Shown: piece after piece, positions 35,350 to 42,933 of the stretch | Numbering within the stretch: position 1 is the first letter of the stretch | Layout: every line of letters starts with the position of its first letter | Origin: Crocinitomicaceae bacterium | GTDB lineage: Bacteria > Bacteroidota > Bacteroidia > Flavobacteriales_G > Salibacteraceae | Length of the DNA stretch: 64,000 nucleotides | Assembly: GCA_002713215.1 (NCBI GenBank) | Contig: PAVO01000007.1 | Coordinates: forward strand, 124,001 to 188,000 | Direction of reading: 5' to 3' | Translations under genes and position numbers: made by a program | Notes under the pieces: generated by a model | Database searches by the model: none | Seen by the model: only the letters and a program-made list of their open reading frames with translations | Told to the model about the DNA's origin: nothing

Positions 35350-36510
35350 CTAACAGTTGACTTGGTCTAACACCATTTTTGCTCGCGTCTCTTTGGCTTC
35401 GTACAGTTTTTTGTCAGCTAACTTAGTAACCATACCTGCATTCATCGTATAAATATCATCAGTAGGGACAAGGCAACCACCTGCACTTAGAGTGACCTGA
35501 CCAAATTCTGAAACCTTATGTTCGCGAGGTAGCGTCAATTCACCTTTTAACCATTCATCGATAAGTTCATCTTCTTGAATGGTGCACCAGTCATCATTAT
35601 TCATGGGGGCGACAAGCAAGAATTCTTCACCGCCATATCGGAACGCTTCCCAGCCCTGCCTTTCATCGGCCACATCCTGAAGGAAGTTAGAGACATCCTG
35701 CAAACAGTCATCACCCATTTCGTGGCCATAGTGGTCGTTGTAAGCCTTAAAGTGATCAATGTCGACAAAGATAACCATCAACCCGCTATAACCAAACTCG
35801 CGCATCTTGTTACCTTCACGAACGCGGTCGTAGTATTCGTAAAATGCTTTTCGATTCTTAATCCCAGTTAGCGGATCCGTATAAATTTCGATATACATCT
35901 TACCCATCAGTTTTTCCATGTGGCGTTTACGAATAAACTTCAGGAAATACGGACCAATCAAGATAACTCCGTTAGACACAAGACCTAAATACGCTTCATT
36001 TACGTAAAGGAGGTAAAGGGTTGATAGTGACCAATACACAACAATTAACAGCAATGCCCATTCCATGAAACCATAAATTCCAACAAATTCGCGATGGCGC
36101 TTGTTCCACGTAAGCGGGGATATGAGAATAAACAGCATGGTTGGCAGGAAGGTATACAGTAACAACAACGTCTGTCCACCTACTCCGCTTGATTGAATAG
36201 CATTCATCACAGTGAATGTTGCGGCCACATTAATGAAAGTGAGGATAAGCTCTAGTTGCTCTTCTTTAATGAGCTTCTCTACGCCACGAAAGTAGCTCAC
36301 TGCGAGCTTAAACAAGCCGGACGCCGAAAGAAGTACCGCTGTCGCAATCATCCAGACATCCATTTTCACAGAGACTGTTTGAATTTGCAGGTACTGAGAG
36401 AACAGCGCCAGCACCACAAGTCCAATGAAATAGACAGTATTCACCACATGCATGGATGCCGCCTGCTTCACGAACTCTTGAATCTTGTCACTTCCTTGTG
36501 TACTAAACAT
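35350..36510 (-). CDS. Membrane diguanylate cyclase (GGEEF)
   Basis: 386 residues. About six membrane helices fill residues 15-200 (YFIGLVVLALFSQYLQI to YLGLVSNGVILIGPYFL), followed by a GGDEF-family domain: DPLTGIKNRKAFYEY, VDIDHFKAYNDHYGHEMGDD and RYGGEEFLLV. All substrate- and metal-binding positions look intact, so it should make c-di-GMP. No RxxD inhibitory site lies before GGEEF (the residues there are RQGWEAFRY). The N-terminal sensor is not a recognised MHYT or MASE type by eye. Likely controls transfer, adhesion or motility of the host. Confidence 0.9.
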   Translation of the reverse strand: MFSTQGSDKIQEFVKQAASMHVVNTVYFIGLVVLALFSQYLQIQTVSVKMDVWMIATAVLLSASGLFKLAVSYFRGVEKLIKEEQLELILTFINVAATFTVMNAIQSSGVGGQTLLLLYTFLPTMLFILISPLTWNKRHREFVGIYGFMEWALLLIVVYWSLSTLYLLYVNEAYLGLVSNGVILIGPYFLKFIRKRHMEKLMGKMYIEIYTDPLTGIKNRKAFYEYYDRVREGNKMREFGYSGLMVIFVDIDHFKAYNDHYGHEMGDDCLQDVSNFLQDVADERQGWEAFRYGGEEFLLVAPMNNDDWCTIQEDELIDEWLKGELTLPREHKVSEFGQVTLSAGGCLVPTDDIYTMNAGMVTKLADKKLYEAKETRAKMVLDQVNC

Positions 36511-36553
36511 GGATACCTCTTTGCCTTCCTTGGCGCTTTATATCTAACGATAA

Positions 36554-37198
36554 CTATAAATTGTCTTTGGCGTTGTCTTTCAGCTCATCCAGGTGGTCAC
36601 GCCAACGACTTTTGACGTTATTTCTAAACCTTTCTGTCTGTAAAGTTCCATTGCGGTATTTCAATCCCATCGATTGATACTCTGGCGGCACCATGGCATC
36701 AGTCGCGTATCGCTCTAGCGCCTTTTTTCCGAAGTGTTTATTTGCCTTTTGCCTTGCTTCTTTTTCAATTTTCTCTTGCGCTGCAAGAAGTTCTTCGCCG
36801 GCATTATCCACCACAGTCTGCATTCGACTACAAACAGAACCCATGAACTTCTCCATGGCCTGATTGATAACTGTACTCATCGTTGGCAGCGTCATACTAC
36901 CTAACGCCAACACCTTTTCTTTCAACTTCGAGCCCATTGCACTCAAGTCACCATAAAGGGCTGCGGCACAAACTGCCGGATCGTTTTCACTACGAATGAT
37001 TTGCTTTTGTTGATAGGCTTTTTCCCAGACGTCATAGTCTGGAACCTGTGCGGCTGCTGGATCTGGTCGCTGCAAATATGCTATTACTTCATCGCGCGAG
37101 CACTCCATGACATTCATTCGGCCATCCAGTGCCTCGTCAGCTATTGCTGTAGACGTAACAAACATAAGCGCCAGCAATGATAAAAGCTGTTTTTTCAT
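36554..37198 (-). CDS. Secreted helical protein, paralogue of 19994-20668
   Basis: 214 residues with a signal peptide (LLSLLALMFVTSTAIA). The mature part is helical, with three cysteines: MECSRDEVIAYL, AVCAAALYGDL and SVCSRMQTVV. Against 19994-20668 it shares WEKAYQQKQ/FEKAYIEKK, a cysteine about 27 residues on, a (V/I)C in a long helix and NKHFGKK/NEKFGTS, and both end in basic residues. The start follows AGGGACGTCACC. It neighbours the cyclase and a group of small genes. The role is unknown; a periplasmic transfer part is possible. Confidence 0.65.
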   Translation of the reverse strand: MKKQLLSLLALMFVTSTAIADEALDGRMNVMECSRDEVIAYLQRPDPAAAQVPDYDVWEKAYQQKQIIRSENDPAVCAAALYGDLSAMGSKLKEKVLALGSMTLPTMSTVINQAMEKFMGSVCSRMQTVVDNAGEELLAAQEKIEKEARQKANKHFGKKALERYATDAMVPPEYQSMGLKYRNGTLQTERFRNNVKSRWRDHLDELKDNAKDNL

Positions 37199-37336
37199 GG
37201 TGACGTCCCTGTTACCTGTTCAACTAGCCAAGGATTATGACAGATAATTATAAACCGGGCACAAAAGTGTCGAAATATTTATCACTCCTGATATCCTATA
37301 GCCGAGTGCCACGATAATAATGAATAGAAAAGTAAA

Positions 37337-37687
37337 ATGAACCAATTTTCCGAAGAGGCGCACTGCAATAGCATATTCTTTTGCATGTATGGCTCTGAGA
37401 ATATTTCAGAAGAAGAAAAGCTGGAATCGCAAACTTACGTTGAGCGAGAGCTATTTTCGAGATTTTTATCTACCCATAAAGCTCGAAATGGGAACCGAAA
37501 AATCCCTTCATTCATATTCGAACCCGAAGAGCTGTCCGGTCTAGCTAAATCAGCTATGTTTTTTATGAACACTCAAAATCAAGTAGAAAACATTCGCTCA
37601 ATCGCGCGAGTAATTAGGATGGCCACACAAAAAGGGCAACCTGTTTGTTGGTTGCCCTGTCGAAGTGAAGGTGTAATTCGAATTTAA
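37337..37687 (+). CDS. Possible small protein, unknown
   Basis: 116 residues on the plus strand between two leftward genes. The sequence (SIFFCMYGSENISEEEKLES, ELSGLAKSAMFFMNTQNQVE) looks protein-like and amphipathic, with four cysteines, but no family is seen. The start has a poor ribosome site (AAAAGTAAA). Its last 60 bases contain the terminator hairpin of the convergent gene 37684-38178, and its stop overlaps that gene by four bases. It may be real with the terminator embedded, or a chance frame. Confidence 0.45.
   Translation: MNQFSEEAHCNSIFFCMYGSENISEEEKLESQTYVERELFSRFLSTHKARNGNRKIPSFIFEPEELSGLAKSAMFFMNTQNQVENIRSIARVIRMATQKGQPVCWLPCRSEGVIRI
37627..37657 (-). terminator. Terminator of 37684-38178
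   Basis: Minus-strand perfect stem GGGCAACC/GGTTGCCC (plus 37634-37641 and 37650-37657), 8-base loop, then TTTTTGTG. It overlaps the possible plus-strand gene. Confidence 0.8.
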
Positions 37688-38178
37688 CGTCGTGCGATGC
37701 TGCGACTTACATGCTGATCTTCATCTTGCGTGTTTATCGTTGGCGCTGGATTTTGTTCCGGCGCAGATGTCGCATATTTACTAACGATACTATCGATATC
37801 TGGAGCCACATCAGGTGACGAGATCACCAATCTCTGTGCTTCTCGAATCATTTCAGCAGCTGGAGAACGGCCGTGCGCCGTCAGCTTACCTTGCTTCAAG
37901 CCGTCCATCGAAAGCATTTCAGACAGGGTAATGTTATCAGAACCAAACTTATCTGCTCCACGAGTAACATCAAAGGATGTTGGATCGTCCTCACGTTGGA
38001 CTAGCGTCAAAATAATTGTCGCATCCACTGTCGGCCGCGTACGCAAGATAACTTCCATTTCAGAAGGGGTGTACGCCGCACGTAACTCTCTTGAAACGTG
38101 TCGATCTATTTGATGAAGAGCTTTAGCCATATAAATTGGTTTTTTGGCTTTAATCGCTTCTAACTCTGATCGTTCCAT
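37684..38178 (-). CDS. Unknown soluble protein
   Basis: 164 residues, no signal peptide. The N-terminal half has a basic helix (KALHQIDRHVSRELRAAY), then EVILRTRPTVDATIILTLVQ; the C-terminal 50 residues are disordered-looking (APEQNPAPTINTQ). It ends at a strong terminator. A promoter with TTTAAA/GATACAATCATG lies upstream near 38200. No family recognised. Confidence 0.7.
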   Translation of the reverse strand: MERSELEAIKAKKPIYMAKALHQIDRHVSRELRAAYTPSEMEVILRTRPTVDATIILTLVQREDDPTSFDVTRGADKFGSDNITLSEMLSMDGLKQGKLTAHGRSPAAEMIREAQRLVISSPDVAPDIDSIVSKYATSAPEQNPAPTINTQDEDQHVSRSIARR

Positions 38179-38253
38179 GATTCTTTTTACTTCCCTAATT
38201 TCGCCTTACACATGATTGTATCATGTTTTTAAACGCGCACGCTCAAACGGACA

Positions 38254-38940
38254 TCAAATACAGTAAAGCTCTCTCACCTTAAAGTGAAAACCAGGTGTTA
38301 GCATATCTCTGAAGCGCTCATAAACCGACTTGCGATCATTGGCCACATACGACTCTTCAGTTTGAATTTTTCGCTGACACTCTTCAGAAGTCAGAGAAAT
38401 GTTCAACTCTTCAAGACGCGCCGTCGCCTCTTTACGAAGAATACGATTCAATAATGGAAGCATGTCCACAAATTCTTTATCGCTTTCTGATAATGCTTGG
38501 TAATCCGGCGTATCTCGGTGAGCATCACACACACGCTTATGGAAGTTCAGCGCAGCAAGCCAGGCAGTCAGATGAGAAACCTCATCACCTTTGGCCCACT
38601 TTCGACGTGTAGCCCAATAACGTTCAGTGTTTACCAATGGATTTTCCATTAAGTCCGTTGGCATACCTTTCATTGTTGCCCAGTGCCAAATAGCTGAAAA
38701 TTCAGAAACCCCTAAAGGCCCTTCTTTACCACATGAACACTCAACACGGTGTCTTTCACCTTGTTTAGTCGTCACCTGTTTTACAGCAATCTGACCACCC
38801 TGACATTTAGGGCAAAAGTTTGGTAGATCTGGGTTGGTTACCCGATCAATTGATTCCTGCTTAGGCATAAAGTTGGCGAGGTCACGAAACAGTCGTGGGT
38901 ACGCCTCAAACTCAACTTTTAAGTAGTTTATTACGTTCAA
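38254..38940 (-). CDS. Protein with Lar-like zinc ribbon
   Basis: 228 residues. Residues 40-95 hold NFCPKCQGGQ, then VECSCGKEGPLGVSEF and AIWHWATM. The order CPxC, VxCxCGxxGP, then an 'A-xxxW' helix matches the Lar restriction-alleviation zinc ribbon (in Lar: CPFCG, C-x2-CG, GP, eAixxWN). Lar proteins dampen host type I restriction in phages. The rest (about 100-228) is helical and has no match to Lar, which is usually about 60 residues. So this may be a counter-defence protein or a DNA-binding protein with this module. It lies 29 bases after 38970-39362. Confidence 0.55.
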   Translation of the reverse strand: MNVINYLKVEFEAYPRLFRDLANFMPKQESIDRVTNPDLPNFCPKCQGGQIAVKQVTTKQGERHRVECSCGKEGPLGVSEFSAIWHWATMKGMPTDLMENPLVNTERYWATRRKWAKGDEVSHLTAWLAALNFHKRVCDAHRDTPDYQALSESDKEFVDMLPLLNRILRKEATARLEELNISLTSEECQRKIQTEESYVANDRKSVYERFRDMLTPGFHFKVRELYCI

Positions 38941-38969
38941 CTGTCATACTCTCTATATCATATCCATTC

Positions 38970-39362
38970 CTATGTACGTCCGACAGTTCGTCTGGACACA
39001 CTGCTTTTTCCCCTGACAACTTTTATCTTTGCCAGCAGCGGCGTGTCGGTTAACCCTTTGCTTGTGGAGAAACTATTCCACTCGCTACTCAATAAATCAA
39101 AGTCCACTAAATCATTTGGAAATAGGTACCCCTCAGCACCTTCCAATGCCCCACTTAAAATTGCCTTTTCGCTTCCCGGGCGATCAGACAGTGGCTCCAC
39201 TGGATATCCAAAATCTGCAAGAAACACCCCTAATGTGTTCTGCATGGACTCATCCCCAGTCAACAGTACATGATAAACTTTTCCAGCATCTTGATGCCGT
39301 GGTTTACTGCGCCCTCGACTCCCATGTGAATGAGCTCGTTTATTGTTATTTTCTTTTCTCAA
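38970..39362 (-). CDS. Small basic protein, unknown
   Basis: 130 residues. The N-terminus is very basic and His/Arg-rich (NNNKRAHSHGSRGRSKPRHQ), which suggests nucleic-acid binding. The core (VYHVLLTGDESMQNTLGVFL) may be alpha/beta, and the C-terminus is basic again (VRGKSSVSRRTVGRT). Family unknown. It is directly upstream of the zinc-ribbon gene and probably cotranscribed. Confidence 0.6.
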   Translation of the reverse strand: MRKENNNKRAHSHGSRGRSKPRHQDAGKVYHVLLTGDESMQNTLGVFLADFGYPVEPLSDRPGSEKAILSGALEGAEGYLFPNDLVDFDLLSSEWNSFSTSKGLTDTPLLAKIKVVRGKSSVSRRTVGRT

Positions 39363-39380
39363 GTTCTTAAACCTAATAAC

Positions 39381-39420
39381 AAAAAACGGGGGATTGAGTA
39401 ATCTTACCCAATTCCCCCGC
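39381..39420 (-). terminator. Terminator of outer-membrane barrel gene
   Basis: Minus-strand stem CGGGGGAATTGGGTAAG with GATTACTCAATCCCCCG, followed by TTTTTT, 38 bases after the stop of 39458-40276. Confidence 0.75.
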
Positions 39421-39457
39421 TTATTTCAACTAATATAACAAAGTTTTTATCAAACTT

Positions 39458-40276
39458 TTAGAAGTTCAGACGAATACCCATTTCTGCTCGCGGCTCACCC
39501 ATTTGATCTTTGGTGTCAACACCAATGGTGAAGCCAAGATTGTCAGGGCGGTATTCGTATCGTAAGTATCCCGATGTGCTGTCATCACCTATCTCAAGAT
39601 CTTCCCACGCATCATCAACCATGTAACTTACAACACCTAACGTCACCATATGCGCGCCATCCCAGGCGATCTCAATACCTGTATCGATCTTCATCGTATT
39701 CATAGAGTCGAATGATAGTTCAAGGCACTGGTTGTCGCTCGTTGACGATGAGCTATTTGAGTCACTATCATTGTTGTTGCTACTGCTAGAGCCGCAAGCG
39801 CCACCCGGGCTTTCACCGTCAGGAACAATTTCAAGGTCAATATCGGGAGTTCGCAGTTGAGAGAAGCCAAGCCCAATGAAAGGGCGGAATGTTGTGTTAT
39901 CAACATCGAACGGGTAGCCGACTTTCGCATTCAGTGAAATATCATTGAATCGAGGCGTTACATGCTGAGGGCTAAGGTAGTGCGAGTCCGCAACCTCGTC
40001 AGACAGTTGGTACTCGAAGATATCCGCATCATAAGATTCGCCGCTGCGAACAGAGACGACGTTGATACCTACTTGGAAGTAACGATTTAGGCGACCTTCC
40101 AAATCGAGACTATAGCCAGTTCCCGATGAACCCGAGGCCACACCGACACCGATTGTGATACCTGAACCAATCAGGTTCTCGTTAGGTGATTTTTCATCAT
40201 ACTTAACATCAGCCAATGCGGCGCCAGAGGTTAAGGCCAAACCAACAGCCATCGCTGCCAACTTCTTAATACCCAT
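39458..40276 (-). CDS. Outer-membrane beta-barrel protein
   Basis: 272 residues with a signal peptide (LAAMAVGLALTSGAALA). The mature sequence alternates hydrophobic and polar residues in eight or so strands (GSGITIGVGVASGSSG, YFQVGINVVSVRSG, FRPFIGLGFSQLRT, MVTLGVVSYMVDDAWE) and ends in the barrel-type GEPRAEMGIRLNF with C-terminal phenylalanine. One long Ser/Asn-rich loop (near 165-185) with two cysteines flanks. It resembles OmpW/OprF-type small barrels. Its expression from a clear promoter/SD (AAGGAG) and own terminator suggests an independent unit. A surface role such as mating-pair stability or exclusion is inference. Confidence 0.8.
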   Translation of the reverse strand: MGIKKLAAMAVGLALTSGAALADVKYDEKSPNENLIGSGITIGVGVASGSSGTGYSLDLEGRLNRYFQVGINVVSVRSGESYDADIFEYQLSDEVADSHYLSPQHVTPRFNDISLNAKVGYPFDVDNTTFRPFIGLGFSQLRTPDIDLEIVPDGESPGGACGSSSSNNNDSDSNSSSSTSDNQCLELSFDSMNTMKIDTGIEIAWDGAHMVTLGVVSYMVDDAWEDLEIGDDSTSGYLRYEYRPDNLGFTIGVDTKDQMGEPRAEMGIRLNF

Positions 40277-40320
40277 ATCAACTCTCCTTGTTAGTGGGTG
40301 TCGAGCTTCTTGCTCAATTT

Positions 40321-40803
40321 TTACTGTGGTGGTGGAACTTCTTCGTCGTCTTCACGTTCACAGCAAGTTAAACCTTTCGCTTCTTCAGTTCCGCATACTG
40401 GTGTAGGTTCAGTAAGCGGTCGCTGGTGTTTTAGGTTGTTAATGTGGCGACATGTTTCCTCATCAGAAAGAATTCCTTCAATACGCCCTTCCTCTTCATC
40501 AACGAGCCATTCTTCAATAAGGTTATTGCTGTTACCAACATTTTCACGAAGAAGTCGTTTTTCCTTTAGGTATAAGAAAGGTTCTTCCCCTTGAGTAACA
40601 TCGCCAAAGTCAACCTCACCATCACCATAAGCTGTGGCATAACTACCAATAGCAGTTTCAACAGCGCGAGTTTCTTCAATGGCACGCTCAGCTTTCGCTT
40701 TCGAATCAAAGACAAAATAACCGTCACCCCAGTTATAAACGGCAACGCCTCCAACGGCGACAGCTAAGATTAGCCCGAGTACGATTTTTAAAACGATTGG
40801 CAT
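40321..40803 (-). CDS. Membrane-anchored pilin-like protein, unknown
   Basis: 160 residues: one N-terminal membrane segment (VLKIVLGLILAVAVGGVAVY), a helix with AIEETRAVETAIGSYATAYG, and a cysteine-rich C-terminus (PVCGTEEAKG, LTCCEREDDEE) ending in PPPQ. The long N-terminal helix with an 'AxxEExxAIxxY' pattern recalls type IV pilins, but no prepilin peptidase site (G-F/M-T-E) precedes it. It lies 44 bases upstream of the barrel gene in the same direction. I rate the pilin similarity as weak. Confidence 0.55.
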   Translation of the reverse strand: MPIVLKIVLGLILAVAVGGVAVYNWGDGYFVFDSKAKAERAIEETRAVETAIGSYATAYGDGEVDFGDVTQGEEPFLYLKEKRLLRENVGNSNNLIEEWLVDEEEGRIEGILSDEETCRHINNLKHQRPLTEPTPVCGTEEAKGLTCCEREDDEEVPPPQ

Positions 40804-40968
40804 GACATCCCTTCCTTAAATTTCATCCATGAATAATTTGCGCTCAAATCTTTGAAGCATTATAACCGATTTTGGTTGACTCGATTGATAACGCCTTGAA
40901 AAGTTTTGATTCCGCTTTTGCTCCCTGTGATAACATCAATGAAATATAAATCGTGATAAGGAAATCAC

Positions 40969-41433
40969 ATGGAATTTGAACGCCCGACCGTTAAAGCGGC
41001 TTTTCCTATCGGTGACTCTGGACTCGTCCCCGTCCCTAAAGAACATAACATCTCCGAATTAGTCCGCCAGGAAGCGTTGTACTTATACAACCCCTTTGAA
41101 ACAGGCTTAGCCATCAAACGCGAATACATGAGTGCCATTAATTTTGGTAAATTGGCCAACTCTTTTATTGTTGATGGCCCAGACATGATTGAAATTGCAC
41201 CACGTTCTCGCGAAGCGCAACGAATGCAAAGAAACCTTCATCTTGCAGCCAACACAACTTGGCCAGTGTCAGTGAATATTTTTATTCGTCAAGTTCAGAC
41301 TCCTAAGCGCGATATGGATATGCGCCCAGAGATCACGCCTGACATGGGGCTGGTGGTTAGTCCACCAAACCGTAAAATTGAAGGCCCTAAACTCACAAGG
41401 CGCCCCGGCAAACCAAAGCCAGGTGGAAGATAA
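40969..41433 (+). CDS. Unknown soluble protein
   Basis: 154 residues, no signal peptide. The first two-thirds are mixed (VKAAFPIGDSGLVPVPKEHN, REYMSAINFGKLANSFIVDG), and the C-terminus is basic and Pro-rich (RRPGKPKPGGR). A start with ATAAGGAA and a terminator right after the stop mark it as a single-gene unit between two leftward genes. A -35 TTGATT at 40906 and TGATAA near 40928 could be its promoter. Family unknown. Confidence 0.7.
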   Translation: MEFERPTVKAAFPIGDSGLVPVPKEHNISELVRQEALYLYNPFETGLAIKREYMSAINFGKLANSFIVDGPDMIEIAPRSREAQRMQRNLHLAANTTWPVSVNIFIRQVQTPKRDMDMRPEITPDMGLVVSPPNRKIEGPKLTRRPGKPKPGGR

Positions 41434-41463
41434 AAAAAAACCCCGCACATGCGGGGTTTTTTA
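41432..41463. terminator. Bidirectional terminator
   Basis: Stem CCCCGCA/TGCGGGG with A9 before and T6 after, so it works both ways: for the plus gene ending 41433 and dsbC ending 41493. Confidence 0.9.
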
Positions 41464-41492
41464 TTGATTTAATTGCTTAACCTACAGGGGTA

Positions 41493-42341
41493 TTAAAAAG
41501 CACCTGTATTTCGAATCACAACACCAAGTGAAGCTGCAACGTTTTGAACAGGGTCATAACCGCTACGCTGCATTTTAATACTACCATCGGCAGACTTACC
41601 ATAGATGAACGGAGTACCAGATACGCCAACATCAACGCCAAAGCTGTAACCTTCGCTCACGATCTTAACGCATTCTGCATTGTAATCTGCTGGCGCGGCA
41701 TAATTCGTAGCTTCTGGTTTACCCATCATGATGTGGTGGTATGCGTCAGCTGGATTTTCTGCGCAAGCAGCTTTTGCCCAATTAAGGAACCCAGGGTTGC
41801 TTGGACTAATACCGCCGCGAGGGAATGGGATGTAGTGCATCTGAATACCGTTTGCTCGATACACCTCTAACTCTTGATCAACCTTTTTACAGTAACCACA
41901 AGTAGGGTCTGTGAATACATAAAGGTCACCTTTTTTCTCAACACCTTCATCAAGAGGTTTGGTGATCCAGTTGGTGGTCATGTTATCGAAGTGGTACTCA
42001 ACCAACACTTCGTTCGCTCGGGCAATACGATCACCCTCCGCGACAATCAGTGCGGCAGGTTCAATAATTGCTGACCCTTCAGCATCTGTGAAATATTGAC
42101 GGCCGGTAATTGTTAAAGGAACGTAGTTTGTCCCCGTCTTGTCAGAGAATACCTTGTGCTTTTCCGCGTCGTATTCAAAACTTTCCGCATCCAGGTTAGG
42201 TGAGATTTTTGAAATACGTTCAGCTGCAAGTTTAACAGCAGCTTGCCCCTTCGCAACCAACGCGCCATCGTCTTGCGCAGATGCTGACATTGCGAAAGTC
42301 ACAGACGCAGCAATTAAACCGATAGATACAAGTTTTTTCAT
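41493..42341 (-). CDS. dsbC: DsbC-like disulfide isomerase
   Basis: About 282 residues with a signal peptide (LVSIGLIAASVTFAMSASA). An N-terminal dimerisation-type domain (residues 25-130) leads to a thioredoxin domain with VFTDPTCGYCKKVDQEL: the CGYC active site of DsbC. A cis-proline region, GVDVGVSGTPFI, follows near residue 255. DsbC reshuffles wrong disulfides in the periplasm; several conjugative elements carry one for their transfer proteins. The ATG at 42341 has AAAGGA six bases upstream. It may act on DotG, whose many cysteine pairs need correct pairing. Confidence 0.93.
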   Translation of the reverse strand: MKKLVSIGLIAASVTFAMSASAQDDGALVAKGQAAVKLAAERISKISPNLDAESFEYDAEKHKVFSDKTGTNYVPLTITGRQYFTDAEGSAIIEPAALIVAEGDRIARANEVLVEYHFDNMTTNWITKPLDEGVEKKGDLYVFTDPTCGYCKKVDQELEVYRANGIQMHYIPFPRGGISPSNPGFLNWAKAACAENPADAYHHIMMGKPEATNYAAPADYNAECVKIVSEGYSFGVDVGVSGTPFIYGKSADGSIKMQRSGYDPVQNVAASLGVVIRNTGAF

Positions 42342-42385
42342 TATCAAGTCCTTTTGATTGATTAAGTTAAATTCTTCCGTGAAGA

Positions 42386-42859
42386 TCAGCTATTTTGCTT
42401 TTGCAGCCTGATAGCTCGATCCAATCTTTGAGTTGAATAAACGTTTGGATACTGCTTCATACGATACGCCATCAAGATTCGTTCTCGTACGTTCTGAGCC
42501 CCTCTTTGCAAAGACTCACCAGCATCCTTGTTATCAGCTACCCAGTTCAACAGATTAATGAATCGATTCTGCCTAGCAGGATTCAATCGACCAATTTGAT
42601 CAATCAAAGCAATACTATCTTGAGTCGACAAGTGCTGAATTAGTTCAATAAGAATGTCATCATCGAGGCTTTTTGACTTCAACGCTGACTCCAGGCGGCG
42701 TAAAAACTGCCTCCAGTCTGCTTGAATCACAGGGGTCGATAGATTAGCTGCCCAGTTTTCTTGTTCGTACTGTGCAATCTTACCTTTCAGCTCGTTATCA
42801 AGAGATAACGCAGCTTCAAGTTCGCCGGCACCGACAGTGCCTTGGGTGTGTTTGCTCAT
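42386..42859 (-). CDS. Unknown helical protein
   Basis: About 157 residues, helical and soluble (LSLDNELKGKIAQYEQENW, ILIELIQHLSTQDSIALIDQ, RIQLQKQ end). A longer frame starts at 42892, but a promoter (TTGAAC, 18 bases, TATCAT at 42904-42933) would leave only five bases before that codon, so the ATG at 42859 is preferred, though its ribosome site is weak (TTGAG). It is just upstream of dsbC in the same direction with a 44-base gap. Family unknown. Confidence 0.6.
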   Translation of the reverse strand: MSKHTQGTVGAGELEAALSLDNELKGKIAQYEQENWAANLSTPVIQADWRQFLRRLESALKSKSLDDDILIELIQHLSTQDSIALIDQIGRLNPARQNRFINLLNWVADNKDAGESLQRGAQNVRERILMAYRMKQYPNVYSTQRLDRAIRLQKQNS

Positions 42860-42903
42860 ATTCTCAAGTCCGTGAGTAAGCTTAATATCCATATAACGAG
42901 AGT

Positions 42904-42933
42904 ATGATAACGCATAATCAGGAAGATGTTCAA
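42904..42933 (-). promoter_or_regulatory. Promoter of 42386-42859
   Basis: Minus strand -35 TTGAAC (plus 42928-42933), 18-base spacer, -10 TATCAT (plus 42904-42909). The motif TATAACCAAG lies 27 bases further upstream at 42960. Confidence 0.55.

Noticed and set aside
39431-39446. TATAACAAAG near 39435 as another regulatory copy
   Set aside because: It is oriented into the 3' end of the outer-membrane barrel gene, just past its terminator; no gene start follows.
40321-40803. Confident type IV pilin call
   Set aside because: No prepilin peptidase cleavage motif; only a general resemblance of the N-terminal helix remains.
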